Positions 28,016-36,847 of a DNA stretch of 64,000 nucleotides are shown piece by piece; position 1 is the first letter of the stretch; each line of letters begins with the position of its first letter. Position numbers and translations under genes: made by a program. The notes under the pieces are model-generated. The model worked only from the letters and a program-made list of their open reading frames with translations. It did no database searches and was not told where the DNA came from. Location: NCBI GenBank assembly GCA_026003615.1, contig BPHQ01000001.1, positions 682,001 through 746,000 of the forward strand. Reading direction: 5' to 3'. This DNA is from Bellilinea sp. Its GTDB lineage: Bacteria; Chloroflexota; Anaerolineae; Anaerolineales; Anaerolineaceae.

Positions 28016-28407
28016 TAGTGACCTCGTTCCTGACAGTAGGCTTCATATGCGGCTGCATCCATCAAAGCATCCAGTTCGGAAGGGTCCGACATTTCAATTT
28101 TCATCATCCAGGCAGCCCCATAGGGATCGCTGTTGATCACCTCAAATTGGTCGGTGAGAGATTGGTTCAATTCAACCACTTTACCCGAAACCGGAGCGTT
28201 GACATCCGCAGCCGCTTTAACCGATTCAAGCGTGGCAACCGATTGGTCTTTACTGACCGTGTCGCCGGGATCCACTTTGAATTCAAAATAAACGATATCA
28301 GACAGTTGTGATTGGGCGTAATCCGAGACCCCAATGATGGCAACGTTGCCTTCAACTTTGACCCATTCATCGGTTTTGGCATATTTCAAATTGGTTGGAA
28401 CATTCAT
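28015..28407 (-). CDS. gcvH: Glycine cleavage system H protein
   Basis: GcvH is the lipoyl-carrying shuttle of the glycine cleavage system. The lipoylated lysine is in ATLESVKAAADVNAPVSG (the SVKAA lysine). The family opening KYAKTDEWVKVEGNVAIIGVS is intact. The chosen ATG at 28407 (MNVPTNLKY) has AGGAGG seven bases upstream and gives 130 residues; a longer in-frame start would enter the riboswitch region. It is the first gene after the glycine riboswitch, so the switch controls all three genes. Confidence 0.97.
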   Translation of the reverse strand: MNVPTNLKYAKTDEWVKVEGNVAIIGVSDYAQSQLSDIVYFEFKVDPGDTVSKDQSVATLESVKAAADVNAPVSGKVVELNQSLTDQFEVINSDPYGAAWMMKIEMSDPSELDALMDAAAYEAYCQERGH

Positions 28408-28436
28408 GGGAAACCTCCTGTCAGAAATTATTGGAT

Positions 28437-28476
28437 AAAACACAGAGGACATACCCTACAAAGGCATGTCCTCTGT
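28437..28476 (-). terminator. Riboswitch-controlled terminator before gcvH
   Basis: A long stem (minus strand 28476-28463 with 28454-28442) is followed by TTTT (28437-28440). Its 5' arm contains the bases that form the 3' side of P1 of aptamer 2 (28469-28475), so the terminator and the folded aptamer exclude each other. Confidence 0.85.
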
Positions 28477-28645
28477 TATAGACCTGTGAGATTCATCCCG
28501 AATTTCGAGATTTGCTCCATGGGTGCACAAGGTGCTTTTCAGAGGAGAATTCATCCGGGGTCCTTTTACCTGAGAGATTCGGCGAATGAATAAACCGCCT
28601 TGCCCCTTCGGTGCCAATTGGGATTTGGTCTCTTCCCCGAATGCG
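28467..28645 (-). promoter_or_regulatory. Tandem glycine riboswitch of gcvH-gcvPA-gcvPB
   Basis: Aptamer 1 (minus strand, about 28645-28553) carries the conserved glycine-aptamer elements GAAGAGACC, CACCGAAGGGGCAAG and ATCTCTCAGGTAAAAGGAC. Aptamer 2 (about 28547-28467) is more diverged: CATGGAGCAAATC, then ATCTCACAGG and a closing CAGAGGAC. Its P1 (28546-28540 with 28475-28469) competes with the terminator. Glycine binding should therefore prevent termination and turn the operon on, the known mode for this riboswitch class. Confidence 0.9.
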
Positions 28646-28674
28646 GGAGAATAAGATGATTATTTTCTAAAAAG

Positions 28675-28683
28675 ATTATACCA
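28675..28683 (-). promoter_or_regulatory. Extended -10 promoter of the gcv operon
   Basis: On the minus strand TGGTATAAT is a perfect -10 box with the TGn extension. It lies about 30 bases before the riboswitch. No good -35 was found at 16-18 bases, which an extended -10 can tolerate. Confidence 0.6.
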
Positions 28684-28722
28684 AAAATGAATGGAGATAA
28701 ATATCCCAAATGCCATTGTAAT

Positions 28723-29880
28723 TTACCACAGGGAGGGTTGAGTTTGAATTTTTCTGCCATTGAGAAGGATATAAGGCGATACCCGATGCACGGGAATGCC
28801 CAGATGCCGCAATTCAGATTCCGATGTGATTTTTGAATTTTGGCGAAATTGGAGGATGCGCCGGGCCGTTTTTGGACCAATCCCCGGTATTCGAATAAGA
28901 TGGGAAAAGTCAGCTTTATTGATTTCAATCGGAGATTGCAAGAAATGAGCTTGCGCCCAAAGTGTTTTTGGATCATGATCGAGTGGTAAATTCCCGGAAG
29001 AATTGTAGAAGAAATCCTCAGCAGTAAACCCATAATCCCGAATCAGAAACGAAGCCTGATACAGTCGAAAAGGTCGTAAGGGATGTTCTGGAGGGAGGTT
29101 TTCCAAAGGGGTGTTGGGGATGGGGGAAAAGCGGGAGTAATAAATGCGGTTAAGTTTTAGACGGGAAAATAATTCAGCAGAGGTTTGAAGGATTTCACTA
29201 TCGGTTTCGTTGGCTGCTCCAACTACCAGTTGGGTAACAATAGAAGGCTGGTGCATGTTTTGTTTTGCATCCCTTAAAGATTGCCGGAGATCATTTGCCC
29301 ATTGAAGAAGCTGTATTAAGTCATCTTGAAACTTCTTGTGGGGAGCGAGGTCATTCAAGCGTTCCTGATTGGGTGCTTCCAAATTTACCGAAACGCGTGT
29401 GGCGAGTTGCACAGCGCGGTGTACCTGATCTTTTTCGGCGCCGGGCATTAATTTGAGATGAAGATATCCATGGTAGTGATACTTCTTTCTGAGGATTTCC
29501 GCAGTATCCAGCAATTTATCTTGGGTTCTTATCCCGCCGCCCACCACACCAGAACTAAGAAATAGCCCCTCTACAAGACCAGCTGCGGTCATTTGAGAAA
29601 AGATTTTAGTCATTTCAGCCGGTTGCAAGGTGGCACGGCGCAGGTCGCGACCGGCACGAAATGGACAATACAGACAATTCTTCTCACACGCTGAAGTGAG
29701 AAGCGTTTTGAGAATGGGGGTTTGACCGCCGCCCGACTTTTTTGCCCAAAAAATTTGTGGTACATCCTTCAAGTGATTTTTGGGAGAATAACATTCAGGG
29801 GTAATTTCATAAGATTCTTCTAACTCAAACTCGGTTTGATGAGAGAGAAGATGAAAATTGGTCAGAGCGGTAGTTTCCAT
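28723..29880 (-). CDS. Radical SAM protein with C-terminal helix-hairpin-helix
   Basis: A 385-residue protein. The radical SAM [4Fe-4S] motif is CEKNCLYC (Cx3CxxC, near residue 66) in the context LLTSACEKNCLYCPFRAGRD. A Gly-rich SAM-binding stretch FLSSGVVGGGIRTQD follows, and the C-terminus has an HhH motif LIRIPGIGPKTARRILQFRQ. This layout matches the family annotated as putative DNA modification/repair radical SAM proteins, often linked to a uracil-DNA-glycosylase-like partner. No such partner is adjacent here. The substrate is unknown. The start is the ATG at 29880. Confidence 0.85.
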   Translation of the reverse strand: METTALTNFHLLSHQTEFELEESYEITPECYSPKNHLKDVPQIFWAKKSGGGQTPILKTLLTSACEKNCLYCPFRAGRDLRRATLQPAEMTKIFSQMTAAGLVEGLFLSSGVVGGGIRTQDKLLDTAEILRKKYHYHGYLHLKLMPGAEKDQVHRAVQLATRVSVNLEAPNQERLNDLAPHKKFQDDLIQLLQWANDLRQSLRDAKQNMHQPSIVTQLVVGAANETDSEILQTSAELFSRLKLNRIYYSRFSPIPNTPLENLPPEHPLRPFRLYQASFLIRDYGFTAEDFFYNSSGNLPLDHDPKTLWAQAHFLQSPIEINKADFSHLIRIPGIGPKTARRILQFRQNSKITSESELRHLGIPVHRVSPYILLNGRKIQTQPSLW

Positions 29881-29984
29881 ATTTTAATTATAGAACATAT
29901 ATTCATATTAATCAATACGAATTTCCATGAGAAGTTATAATCAGGTTGGTTAATTTCCATCAAGAGAAGTAAAAATAAACTGTT

Positions 29985-30677
29985 ATGGATTTGGCTGAGA
30001 ATTTCAATAAATTTTGGACGATTTTGGTTAATTGTTTTTTTCGATTGCTGTATCATCAATTTTCTTTTATGTATGACTGGATTGCCGCGATTGTTTCTGG
30101 AGGAAAATGGATCGAATGGGTCATGGAAAGCCGTAATTTCATTATTGGCGAACCGATTTTGGAAATTGGATTCGGTCCCGGTCATTTACAACAATATTAT
30201 TTACAAAATAGAAACCAAATTTTCGGACTGGATGAGAGTTCCTTTATGTGCCGTTTAGCGAAAAAACGTTTGCAAAGAAAGGAGTTGAATACTCAAAATT
30301 CTGGTTTATGTCGGGGTATTGCACAACAACTTCCTTATGCAGATCACTCTTTTTCAACTGTTGTAATGACTTTCCCAACGCAATATGCGCTGGACGAAGA
30401 AACCATTGGTGAATGTTGGCGAGTTTTGCGCTCCGAGGGAAAAATTGTTATTTTACTGGCGGTCCGTTATGGGGGTAATTCGCTTTATAAGCGATGGATT
30501 CGCTGGCTGTTTGGTGTTACCCATCAGAGTCCAGGGAATGAAAATTTACTGGCATTATGGATAAAACATTATGAGGCAAAGGGTTTTTGTGCAAGCAGTC
30601 AATGGTATTCTCATGGGGAAGATCGCTTATTGTTTATCCTGGCAGAAAAAAAGTCAACTCCCTTTGCGAATGGGTAA
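29985..30677 (+). CDS. Class I SAM-dependent methyltransferase
   Basis: A 230-residue Rossmann-fold methyltransferase. SAM-binding motif I is PILEIGFGPGHLQQYY (about residue 56). The acidic loop after strand 2 is IFGLDESSF, motif IV is the VVMTFPTQYALD region, and the WRVLRSEGKIVIL post-motif is typical of UbiE/Methyltransf_11 proteins. The N-terminus (LYHQFSFMYDWIAAIVSGG) resembles phospholipid or quinone methyltransferases, but the substrate cannot be told. It ends 21 bases before the phosphatase gene on the same strand. Confidence 0.85.
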   Translation: MDLAENFNKFWTILVNCFFRLLYHQFSFMYDWIAAIVSGGKWIEWVMESRNFIIGEPILEIGFGPGHLQQYYLQNRNQIFGLDESSFMCRLAKKRLQRKELNTQNSGLCRGIAQQLPYADHSFSTVVMTFPTQYALDEETIGECWRVLRSEGKIVILLAVRYGGNSLYKRWIRWLFGVTHQSPGNENLLALWIKHYEAKGFCASSQWYSHGEDRLLFILAEKKSTPFANG

Positions 30678-30698
30678 AAAAACTGTAAAATCAGTGTC

Positions 30699-31421
30699 AT
30701 GGAAATTCAAATTGCAGTTGCCAAAGTCACCAAATTTGGTTCATCAGAAAGCGGTGATTCGGTAGAGATCATTGAACGGCCTAATGGCGGCTTATCGGTG
30801 GTCATGTGCGATGGACAGACCTCTGGCAGAGAAGCTAAAATGATCTCTGGCATGGTCGTCCGCAAAGTGATTGGCTTGATTGCGGATGGTATTCGGGATG
30901 GAGCTGCCGCTCGTGCCGCTTCTGATTTGCTCTATACTGAACGGAATGGGCAATTCCCGGTCTATTTGAATATTTTAAGTGCCGATTTACAAAGTGGAAC
31001 GATTGTCCTTTCGCGGAATAACCCCACCCCTATTTTTGTTGCACAGGACAATCGCATTGAGTGTCTGACGGGTGAATCTCAACCAATCGGTACAGCCAGG
31101 AATATCCGTCCTCTTATTTCGGAGATTACTTTAATGCCGGGGACTACAGTGGTCATGTACACCGATGGTATTGCCAACGCAGGGCTGAACACTTCTGGTT
31201 TGGGGTTGGATATTTGCACGGCATTGGAAGCCGTGATGGATGAAGAAAATCCGACCGCGGATCGAATCGCTGACTCGATTCTGGGGCAAGCCATCCGGCT
31301 GGATTTGGGGAAACCCAAGGATGATATGACCATTGCGGTATTGCGCATACTACCATATGGTAAAGACCAGATTCGAAGACTAAGCGTTCGCCTACCCTTT
31401 ACTCCCACTCATGATGAATAA
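30699..31421 (+). CDS. SpoIIE-type PP2C-like serine phosphatase
   Basis: A 240-residue single-domain phosphatase of the PPM/SpoIIE superfamily. Metal-ligand Asp positions are in VVMCDGQTSGREAK and VVMYTDGIANAG, with a late Asp in GKPKDDMTIAVLRI. Such enzymes usually dephosphorylate anti-sigma-factor antagonists in partner-switching networks. No STAS-domain or HATPase anti-sigma gene is nearby, so the substrate lies elsewhere. It overlaps the convergent membrane-protein gene by 13 bases. Confidence 0.85.
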   Translation: MEIQIAVAKVTKFGSSESGDSVEIIERPNGGLSVVMCDGQTSGREAKMISGMVVRKVIGLIADGIRDGAAARAASDLLYTERNGQFPVYLNILSADLQSGTIVLSRNNPTPIFVAQDNRIECLTGESQPIGTARNIRPLISEITLMPGTTVVMYTDGIANAGLNTSGLGLDICTALEAVMDEENPTADRIADSILGQAIRLDLGKPKDDMTIAVLRILPYGKDQIRRLSVRLPFTPTHDE

Positions 31422-31834
31422 CTTCTGGGGCTAGACTGACTGATCCGAAGGGCAAGTAAGAGGAAAACCAATCCAATCCCATCAAAAAGAATAAAACGCG
31501 ATACTGTTGCCCGCAGGATAGTTTCGGTAGGGGGGAGAGAGGAATATAATAGGGTTTCACCCACAAGTCCGATGAACTGCATCAAGTTTGCTTCTAATAG
31601 GGATAAGCGGTTTCGAATCGGATTCCAGCAAGCGAAAACATAAGGAACATTCCACATCAGGAACAATATCCCTAATCCTTGAACCAGAACCTTTCCAGGG
31701 ATGCCTTCCAATTGAAAAGATGGGATGTAGGGTGACGGGTTAAGGATGAAAACCAAAGCGGCTTGCAGATTCCAGAATAATACAATTCCGATAAGAATGG
31801 ATGACAGGTATCGTTTTAGCGGAGGAGGGATCAT
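31409..31834 (-). CDS. Four-TM hypothetical membrane protein
   Basis: A 141-residue protein with about four hydrophobic segments: ILIGIVLFWNLQAALVFIL, VLVQGLGILFLMWNVPYVFA, a moderate one around LMQFIGLVGETLL, and FILFDGIGLVFLLLALRI. I do not recognise a named family. The start is the ATG at 31834; a longer reading frame would overlap the divergent glycosyltransferase gene. The 120 bases between the two divergent genes are AT-rich and must hold both promoters, but no clear boxes were picked out. Confidence 0.65.
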   Translation of the reverse strand: MIPPPLKRYLSSILIGIVLFWNLQAALVFILNPSPYIPSFQLEGIPGKVLVQGLGILFLMWNVPYVFACWNPIRNRLSLLEANLMQFIGLVGETLLYSSLPPTETILRATVSRFILFDGIGLVFLLLALRISQSSPRSYSS

Positions 31835-31955
31835 TGCATTTTCTCGAAGGGGTAACTGGTTGTAAACATTACAAAAAAGATAAACGAACCAAAAAAAAGT
31901 GGATCGTGTAGTACAATCGAACTTGTTTATTAAATCATAATAGATTGAAGAGAAT

Positions 31956-33056
31956 ATGAAAATAAGTGTAGTCATTTCACCTCATGGCTTTGGTCATGCA
32001 TCCCGGGCAGTTGCTGTAATTCAGATGCTGCACCGAACAATCTCGGACTGCAAATTTGATGTGATCACCAACGTACCAGAATGGTTTTTCAAGGATTCAT
32101 TTAGGGATGAAAGTTTTCATTATATTCCTTTCGATACCGATGTCGGGGTCGTGCAAATTTCGCCCTTTATTGAAGACTTGCCCGGAACAATTGACCGATT
32201 GAAGTCTTTTTTACCATTTCCAAACGAGAAAGTCTTCTATCTGGCAAGGTTATTTGGAGAAAGCAAGAGCGACCTTGTCTTGTGTGATATTTCTCCCCTT
32301 GGTATTGCAGCGGCTAAGCTGGCAAGGATTCCTTCTGTGCTTGTCGAAAACTTTACCTGGGATTGGATTTATGAGGGGTATCTTGAATTGGAACCGCGTT
32401 TTGCGGATTATATCCCCATACTCCGCGAAGCCTTTGAGATGGCGGATTATCACATACAAACCGAACCAATTTGTGAAAATAAATCCTCGCAATTGATCAG
32501 CCGACCGGTTTCCCGGCTGTTGAGAACGGAGCGTAATGAATTACGTCAAATGTTGATGGTTGATCCCAATCAGCCGTTGGTTCTGATCACAATGGGGGGT
32601 ATTCCTCACCTTATTAACCACTTGTATCCTCTGGAAAAATTTTCTCGGGCTGTATTTGTTATTCCCGGAGCAAGTGAGCAATATGAACGGCGGGGGAATC
32701 TCATCCTGTTACCTCATCACCATACCTATTACCATCCCGACCTGGTAAATGCCAGTGATGTGGTGGTGGGAAAACTGGGTTACAGCACTATTGCGGAGGC
32801 ATACCAAAGCGGGGTGCCTTATGTTTACATTCCCCGCAATCATTTTCGGGAAACAGCTCCTTTGGCGGCTTTTGTGGAACGGGAATTGAGTGGTATCAGA
32901 ATTGATGAATTGGATTTCATCAAAGGAACCTGGCTGGATGTGCTGCCTTCGGTTTTGTCTCTACCAAAGAAACGAAGAGAAATGATGAACGGCTCACAAC
33001 AAATTGCTTATTTTATTGCTGAAAAATTGGGGATAGAAGTCCCCCAAACCCCATAA
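31956..33056 (+). CDS. GT-B type glycosyltransferase-like protein
   Basis: A 366-residue protein with the GT-B look of MurG/GT28 and of the N-terminal half of plant arabinokinase. The N-terminal nucleotide-fold strand MKISVVISPHGFGHASRAVA has the Gly-rich HGFGHASR loop. Residues in the middle (LVLITMGGIPHLI) start the second Rossmann domain. The donor-site segment is ASDVVVGKLGYSTIAEAYQSGVPYVYIPR. Donor and acceptor cannot be deduced, and no sugar operon surrounds it. Confidence 0.8.
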   Translation: MKISVVISPHGFGHASRAVAVIQMLHRTISDCKFDVITNVPEWFFKDSFRDESFHYIPFDTDVGVVQISPFIEDLPGTIDRLKSFLPFPNEKVFYLARLFGESKSDLVLCDISPLGIAAAKLARIPSVLVENFTWDWIYEGYLELEPRFADYIPILREAFEMADYHIQTEPICENKSSQLISRPVSRLLRTERNELRQMLMVDPNQPLVLITMGGIPHLINHLYPLEKFSRAVFVIPGASEQYERRGNLILLPHHHTYYHPDLVNASDVVVGKLGYSTIAEAYQSGVPYVYIPRNHFRETAPLAAFVERELSGIRIDELDFIKGTWLDVLPSVLSLPKKRREMMNGSQQIAYFIAEKLGIEVPQTP

Positions 33057-33065
33057 ACTCGATAA

Positions 33066-33368
33066 TTATTCCAGCCCTGTGATCCATTTTTCCAAAAAAG
33101 GCTGGAACTTTACCGGATTGAATTCTGTAAAGGCATATCGAGCTGCCTGGTTTTGCTGATAGGGGTCCTGCTTGAAAAAGTTACGCAATTCGTCTTCGGA
33201 TTCGGCACGAGCAATTACAATCCCTCCCGTGCGCGGGTTTTTGGGGCCGGAACATAACAGGTAACCCTGATCATACCCTGTTTGTAAGAAGGCGCGATGA
33301 AGGGGTAAAATTTCGTCAATTTTTTCAATAGGCGCAGTATAGTGAATATCAACCAAAAAGTGCTTCAT
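33066..33368 (-). CDS. YciI-like protein
   Basis: A 100-residue ferredoxin-like-fold protein of the YCII family. It opens MKHFLVDIHYTAPIEKIDEI and has a family-typical His-Asp pair region (PLHRAFLQTGYDQGYLLCSG) and GGIVIARAESEDELRNFF. Members are small dimeric proteins, some with peroxidase or hydrolase-like activity; the role here is unknown. The ATG at 33368 was chosen because the protein begins with the family N-terminus there and a longer frame would overlap the divergent yigZ gene. Confidence 0.8.
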   Translation of the reverse strand: MKHFLVDIHYTAPIEKIDEILPLHRAFLQTGYDQGYLLCSGPKNPRTGGIVIARAESEDELRNFFKQDPYQQNQAARYAFTEFNPVKFQPFLEKWITGLE

Positions 33369-33405
33369 TTTTTCAATCCTTACCAGAGGTGGATATAATT
33401 TCTTT

Positions 33406-34077
33406 ATGGCCAAAGTTGATGATAACACAAGATCTGAAATTTCTAAATCGTTTCCGGTTCCAGCGAAAGAATGCAGAGCGGAAATTACAGTATCCAATTC
33501 CCGTTTCATTGCCATTGCAGCTCCTGCTTTTACGGTTGAAGAGGCGCGTCATTTCATTCAACGCATACGTATGGAGTTCCCGGATGCAACTCATCACGTC
33601 CCCGCCTATCTGATTGGTCACGGTTCAACCATCATTGAACATTGCCATGACGACGGCGAACCAAGTGGCACTGCAGGCAAGCCAATTTTAAGTGTGTTAA
33701 AGGGAAGCGGTATCGGAAATATCGTTGTAGTCGTTGTTCGTTACTTTGGGGGAACGAAACTGGGTAGCGGGGGGCTGGTTAAGGCTTACCAGCATGCTGT
33801 CAAAGCCGTGCTGGCCGACCTCCCGTTCGCGATACAGGTAAAAGCATGTGAGTTGGAGTGTGTTGTGGGTTATACCGATTATCAAAATTCCCAGCGTTTA
33901 ATTGAAAGATATGACGGTAGCATAATCGCAGAAAATTTTGCTGAACGGGTAAGCCTTCAAATTCAGATTCCCCTATCGAATAAACCCGATTTTGAACGTT
34001 CCTTGCGCGATTTGACTAGCGGGACAGCAATAATCCATACACTCAAGCCTGAAGTATTTGTTCTTCGTCCCGCTTAA
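33406..34077 (+). CDS. YigZ/IMPACT family protein
   Basis: A 223-residue protein. The N-terminal UPF0029 (Impact) domain has the signatures SRFIAIAAPAFTVEEARHFI, HCHDDGEPSGTAGKPILSVL and VVVVVRYFGGTKLGSGGLVKAY. A C-terminal RNA-binding-like domain (DUF1949) follows. Eukaryotic IMPACT regulates GCN2; bacterial YigZ has no firmly known role. Its 3' end overlaps the convergent membrane-protein gene by 35 bases, a long tail-to-tail overlap. Confidence 0.92.
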   Translation: MAKVDDNTRSEISKSFPVPAKECRAEITVSNSRFIAIAAPAFTVEEARHFIQRIRMEFPDATHHVPAYLIGHGSTIIEHCHDDGEPSGTAGKPILSVLKGSGIGNIVVVVVRYFGGTKLGSGGLVKAYQHAVKAVLADLPFAIQVKACELECVVGYTDYQNSQRLIERYDGSIIAENFAERVSLQIQIPLSNKPDFERSLRDLTSGTAIIHTLKPEVFVLRPA

Positions 34078-35197
34078 GATGGTTTGCCTTGCCTGCAATA
34101 TCATCCATAAACTCATGTTGAATAAAACGTCGGCGATAATTGATCAATCCAAGCAACAAAGCAAATTCAAAAATGGCGTTCAGCGAAGCAGAGAACTGAT
34201 CCAAATAAAAGACCAGTAAATTAACAACCGTCAGAGAAGTAGTGAGAACCAAAACACCGATCCTTATGGCCAATCTATCGCGTTTCATGATCAGTAATAT
34301 TCCAGCAACGAGTGAAAAAAATCCAATTACTGCCTGACTTGCAGATTTGACAATTAACCATTCGGGTGGAAGGTTTGGGGGTAGTGTTTTTATGATCTCA
34401 AGAAAACGCTCTGGTTGCCCATGAATGGTCTGCATGGATAGAAAGGTGAGGTTAAGTAAACCCATTATGGAGATAAAACCATGCCAGAATAAACCACCAA
34501 TCAATAGGAGATGTAAGCGCGATTGGGAAAATATCCGTTCGACTTTTGCTACCAGTTGCTCTAATCGGTAGTTGAGACCAGATTTGGGTGAGATTGGGTT
34601 GGTGAGCAAGTCGCTCTTAAGGAAATTAAGCAGGGAGTGCGCCAGGTGAATCAGTGTTTTATCATCCGAGGTATTAATAATGTGATTCAAGCGCTGAATG
34701 AGGTAAGATTTTTCTTCCTCGTCCAGGTCTTCGTCCAGTAATTCTTCCATCATGCTGAAGATATGATACAAATCTTCGCGAGTGGTAGATGGTTGGGGCT
34801 TTCGAAACTGGTTATAAACCAAAACGGTCAGGAGAAAACTTGCATAGATCAGCGGGGCAGCCGGCGGGTAAAAGTAATCGTTATTTTGGGTAATGAATTT
34901 GCCAATCTCATCTATAAAAAGACCAAAACCAATCCCGCTCAACAATGCCGAACCGAATAACGCCCAGCGATTGGCGAACATGATTGGTAACAAGGCGGCA
35001 GCAAACAAAATCAAGCCACCCCAAATGACATGGGCGATGTGAAGTGTACCAAATTCAACGCGGGGGTAGTTCGTCAGCTCCAGGAATAAGCGGATGATCA
35101 GCACGGTGGCAGCAAAACTGATCAGGGATATCAGTAAATATCGTTCAGCAAGCAGCTGTCTAACCGGGCTTTTTTTACGGAAAGATGATTGATTCAC
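34043..35197 (-). CDS. Multi-TM hypothetical membrane protein
   Basis: A 384-residue protein. TM segments lie in the N-terminal half (about 22-40, 55-75, 80-98 and 112-128) and again near residues 235-255, 285-305, 312-330 and 340-355. Between them is a ~100-residue cytosolic segment rich in acidic residues (MMEELLDEDLDEEEKSYLIQ). The stretch GIGFGLFIDEIGKFITQNND is distinctive, but I cannot name a family. It is a stand-alone gene, convergent with yigZ and divergent from the hydroxylase gene. Confidence 0.75.
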   Translation of the reverse strand: MNQSSFRKKSPVRQLLAERYLLISLISFAATVLIIRLFLELTNYPRVEFGTLHIAHVIWGGLILFAAALLPIMFANRWALFGSALLSGIGFGLFIDEIGKFITQNNDYFYPPAAPLIYASFLLTVLVYNQFRKPQPSTTREDLYHIFSMMEELLDEDLDEEEKSYLIQRLNHIINTSDDKTLIHLAHSLLNFLKSDLLTNPISPKSGLNYRLEQLVAKVERIFSQSRLHLLLIGGLFWHGFISIMGLLNLTFLSMQTIHGQPERFLEIIKTLPPNLPPEWLIVKSASQAVIGFFSLVAGILLIMKRDRLAIRIGVLVLTTSLTVVNLLVFYLDQFSASLNAIFEFALLLGLINYRRRFIQHEFMDDIAGKANHLKRDEEQILQA

Positions 35198-35321
35198 GCA
35201 GGCTCATCCTGATTGAAGGCTTCAACGGTATTATATTATGATTCATCTTGTGATATACTCCGAGATGAAATCCTCCCAAAATTTATCCAATAATTCCATT
35301 TCTTATTCTTAAGGTGAAATT

Positions 35322-35957
35322 ATGGACACAATCAAAATCAATCACAGCGATGAACCCATTCGCCTGTTTAAATCCGATTTTCTGGAATTTTTTACCCATA
35401 TCTCACCCGTTGTTGTGGTCATTATCTGGCTGCCGGTGGCGGTGTTTTTCTTGATTCGGGGAATTTTGATCAAGCCACCTTCTATTTCTGGATTTTTCAT
35501 ACCGTTCGGATTCATTTTCGGTCTATTTTTATGGACTCTTGCGGAATATATCTTGCATCGTTTTCTTTTCCACTATAAACCTAAAACACCCCGTCAAGAG
35601 AAGATATTTTATCTCTTCCACGGTGTTCATCATGAGCAACCTCAATGCAAAACCCGCCTGGTTATGCCACCCGTGGTTAGCATACCCCTGGCGTTGATTT
35701 TCTACGGCGCTTTTTACCTGATATTTGGAATTTTATTACAAGCGCCGTTTATGACGGCGATGGTTTTTTCGGGATTCATCATCGGCTACTTATTGTACGA
35801 TATGACTCATTATGCCACTCATCACTGGCCGATGCGCAGCGGGGTTTTAAAGGCTTTAAAACGGCATCATATGCGTCATCATTACAAAACTCCGAACCAA
35901 CGATTTGGAGTTTCTTCACCGTTATGGGATTATATATTCGGAACCCGCGGGGATTGA
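35322..35957 (+). CDS. Fatty-acid-hydroxylase superfamily di-iron membrane enzyme
   Basis: A 211-residue integral membrane protein. The eight-histidine di-iron signature of the sterol-desaturase/fatty-acid-hydroxylase superfamily is seen as HRFLFH, HGVHHEQPQ, HYATHH and HHMRHHYK. TM segments surround them (VVVIIWLPVAVFFLI; FGFIFGLFLWTLAEYIL; a pair near 120-155). The motif spacing resembles fatty-acid 2-hydroxylases most. Carotenoid hydroxylase CrtZ is in the same superfamily, and a lycopene cyclase lies 3 kb away, so that role is possible but weaker. A di-iron oxygenase implies some O2 exposure. Confidence 0.83.
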   Translation: MDTIKINHSDEPIRLFKSDFLEFFTHISPVVVVIIWLPVAVFFLIRGILIKPPSISGFFIPFGFIFGLFLWTLAEYILHRFLFHYKPKTPRQEKIFYLFHGVHHEQPQCKTRLVMPPVVSIPLALIFYGAFYLIFGILLQAPFMTAMVFSGFIIGYLLYDMTHYATHHWPMRSGVLKALKRHHMRHHYKTPNQRFGVSSPLWDYIFGTRGD

Positions 35958-35973
35958 GGGGTTGATTAAAAGT

Positions 35974-36007
35974 AAAAACGGCTGCCCGTGTAACGGCAGC
36001 CGTTTTT
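35974..36007. terminator. Bidirectional Rho-independent terminator
   Basis: A perfect 13-bp stem (35974-35986 with 35995-36007) has an 8-base loop and A/T runs on both sides. It lies between the convergent hydroxylase and gpmA genes and can serve both. Confidence 0.9.
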
Positions 36008-36022
36008 ACTTTGAAGGGGGAG

Positions 36023-36778
36023 TTATTCCTTTTTTGCCAAACCCTGGCGCGCCACTGCCTCGGCCGCGGCTTTGACAGCTTCTTCATCAGCAAGGTAACG
36101 GCGTGAAACTACATTGAGTTGCGCGTCTAGCTGATAAGCCAGCGGGATGCCGGTGGGGATGTTCAATTCGGTGATGTCCTCGTCCGAAATTTGGTCAAGG
36201 TATTTGACTAATGCCCGCAGGCTGTTGCCGTGGGCGACGATCAAAATTTTTTCGCCTGCTTTCAGCCGCGGGACAATTTTTTCATTCCAGAAGGGCATGA
36301 CCCTTTCCAGCGTCATTTTTAAGGACTCGGTAGAGGGCAGTAGGGACGGATCTACTTTGGCGTAACGCGGGTCAAAACGAGGGTGGCGGGGATCATCTAA
36401 AGAAAGAGCAGGAGGAGGAGTTGCGTAACTACGCCGCCAGATGTGAACTTGTTCGTTTCCGTATTTGGCGGCGGTTTCGGCTTTATTCAATCCTTGCAGT
36501 GCGCCATAGTGTCGTTCATTCAACTGCCAGGCACGTTCCACCGGCAACCACATCAGGTCCATTTCATCCAAAATAATCCAAAGTGTGCGGATGGCGCGCT
36601 TAAGCACCGAAGTAAATACATAATCGAAGGTAAATTTTTCAGCCAGCATTTGTTGACCGGCAAGACGGGCTTCCTCTTTGCCAATCTCGGTCAGGTCAAC
36701 ATCGGTCCAGCCAGTAAATCGATTCTCCAGATTCCACAGGCTTTGCCCATGGCGTACAAGAACAAGGTTCTCTTTCAT
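36023..36778 (-). CDS. gpmA: 2,3-bisphosphoglycerate-dependent phosphoglycerate mutase
   Basis: This glycolytic enzyme interconverts 3- and 2-phosphoglycerate. The catalytic phospho-His motif is [12 protein letters not shown]. Substrate residues follow: [28 protein letters not shown] and [22 protein letters not shown]. The second active-site histidine is in [17 protein letters not shown]. The 251-residue length fits the cofactor-dependent form rather than the shorter phosphatase relatives. It is a single gene ending at the bidirectional terminator. Confidence 0.96.
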   Translation of the reverse strand: MKENLVLVRHGQSLWNLENRFTGWTDVDLTEIGKEEARLAGQQMLAEKFTFDYVFTSVLKRAIRTLWIILDEMDLMWLPVERAWQLNERHYGALQGLNKAETAAKYGNEQVHIWRRSYATPPPALSLDDPRHPRFDPRYAKVDPSLLPSTESLKMTLERVMPFWNEKIVPRLKAGEKILIVAHGNSLRALVKYLDQISDEDITELNIPTGIPLAYQLDAQLNVVSRRYLADEEAVKAAAEAVARQGLAKKE

Positions 36779-36847
36779 GGCTTACTCCTGATTAATTCAA
36801 GGTTGGTGGGAAAACATCTGAGCAGATTATAACCGAGAATTGACCGA

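Noticed and set aside
35322-35957. Calling this gene crtZ because of the nearby lycopene cyclase
   Set aside because: Motif layout is nearer to fatty-acid 2-hydroxylases, and the two genes are on opposite strands 2.6 kb apart.
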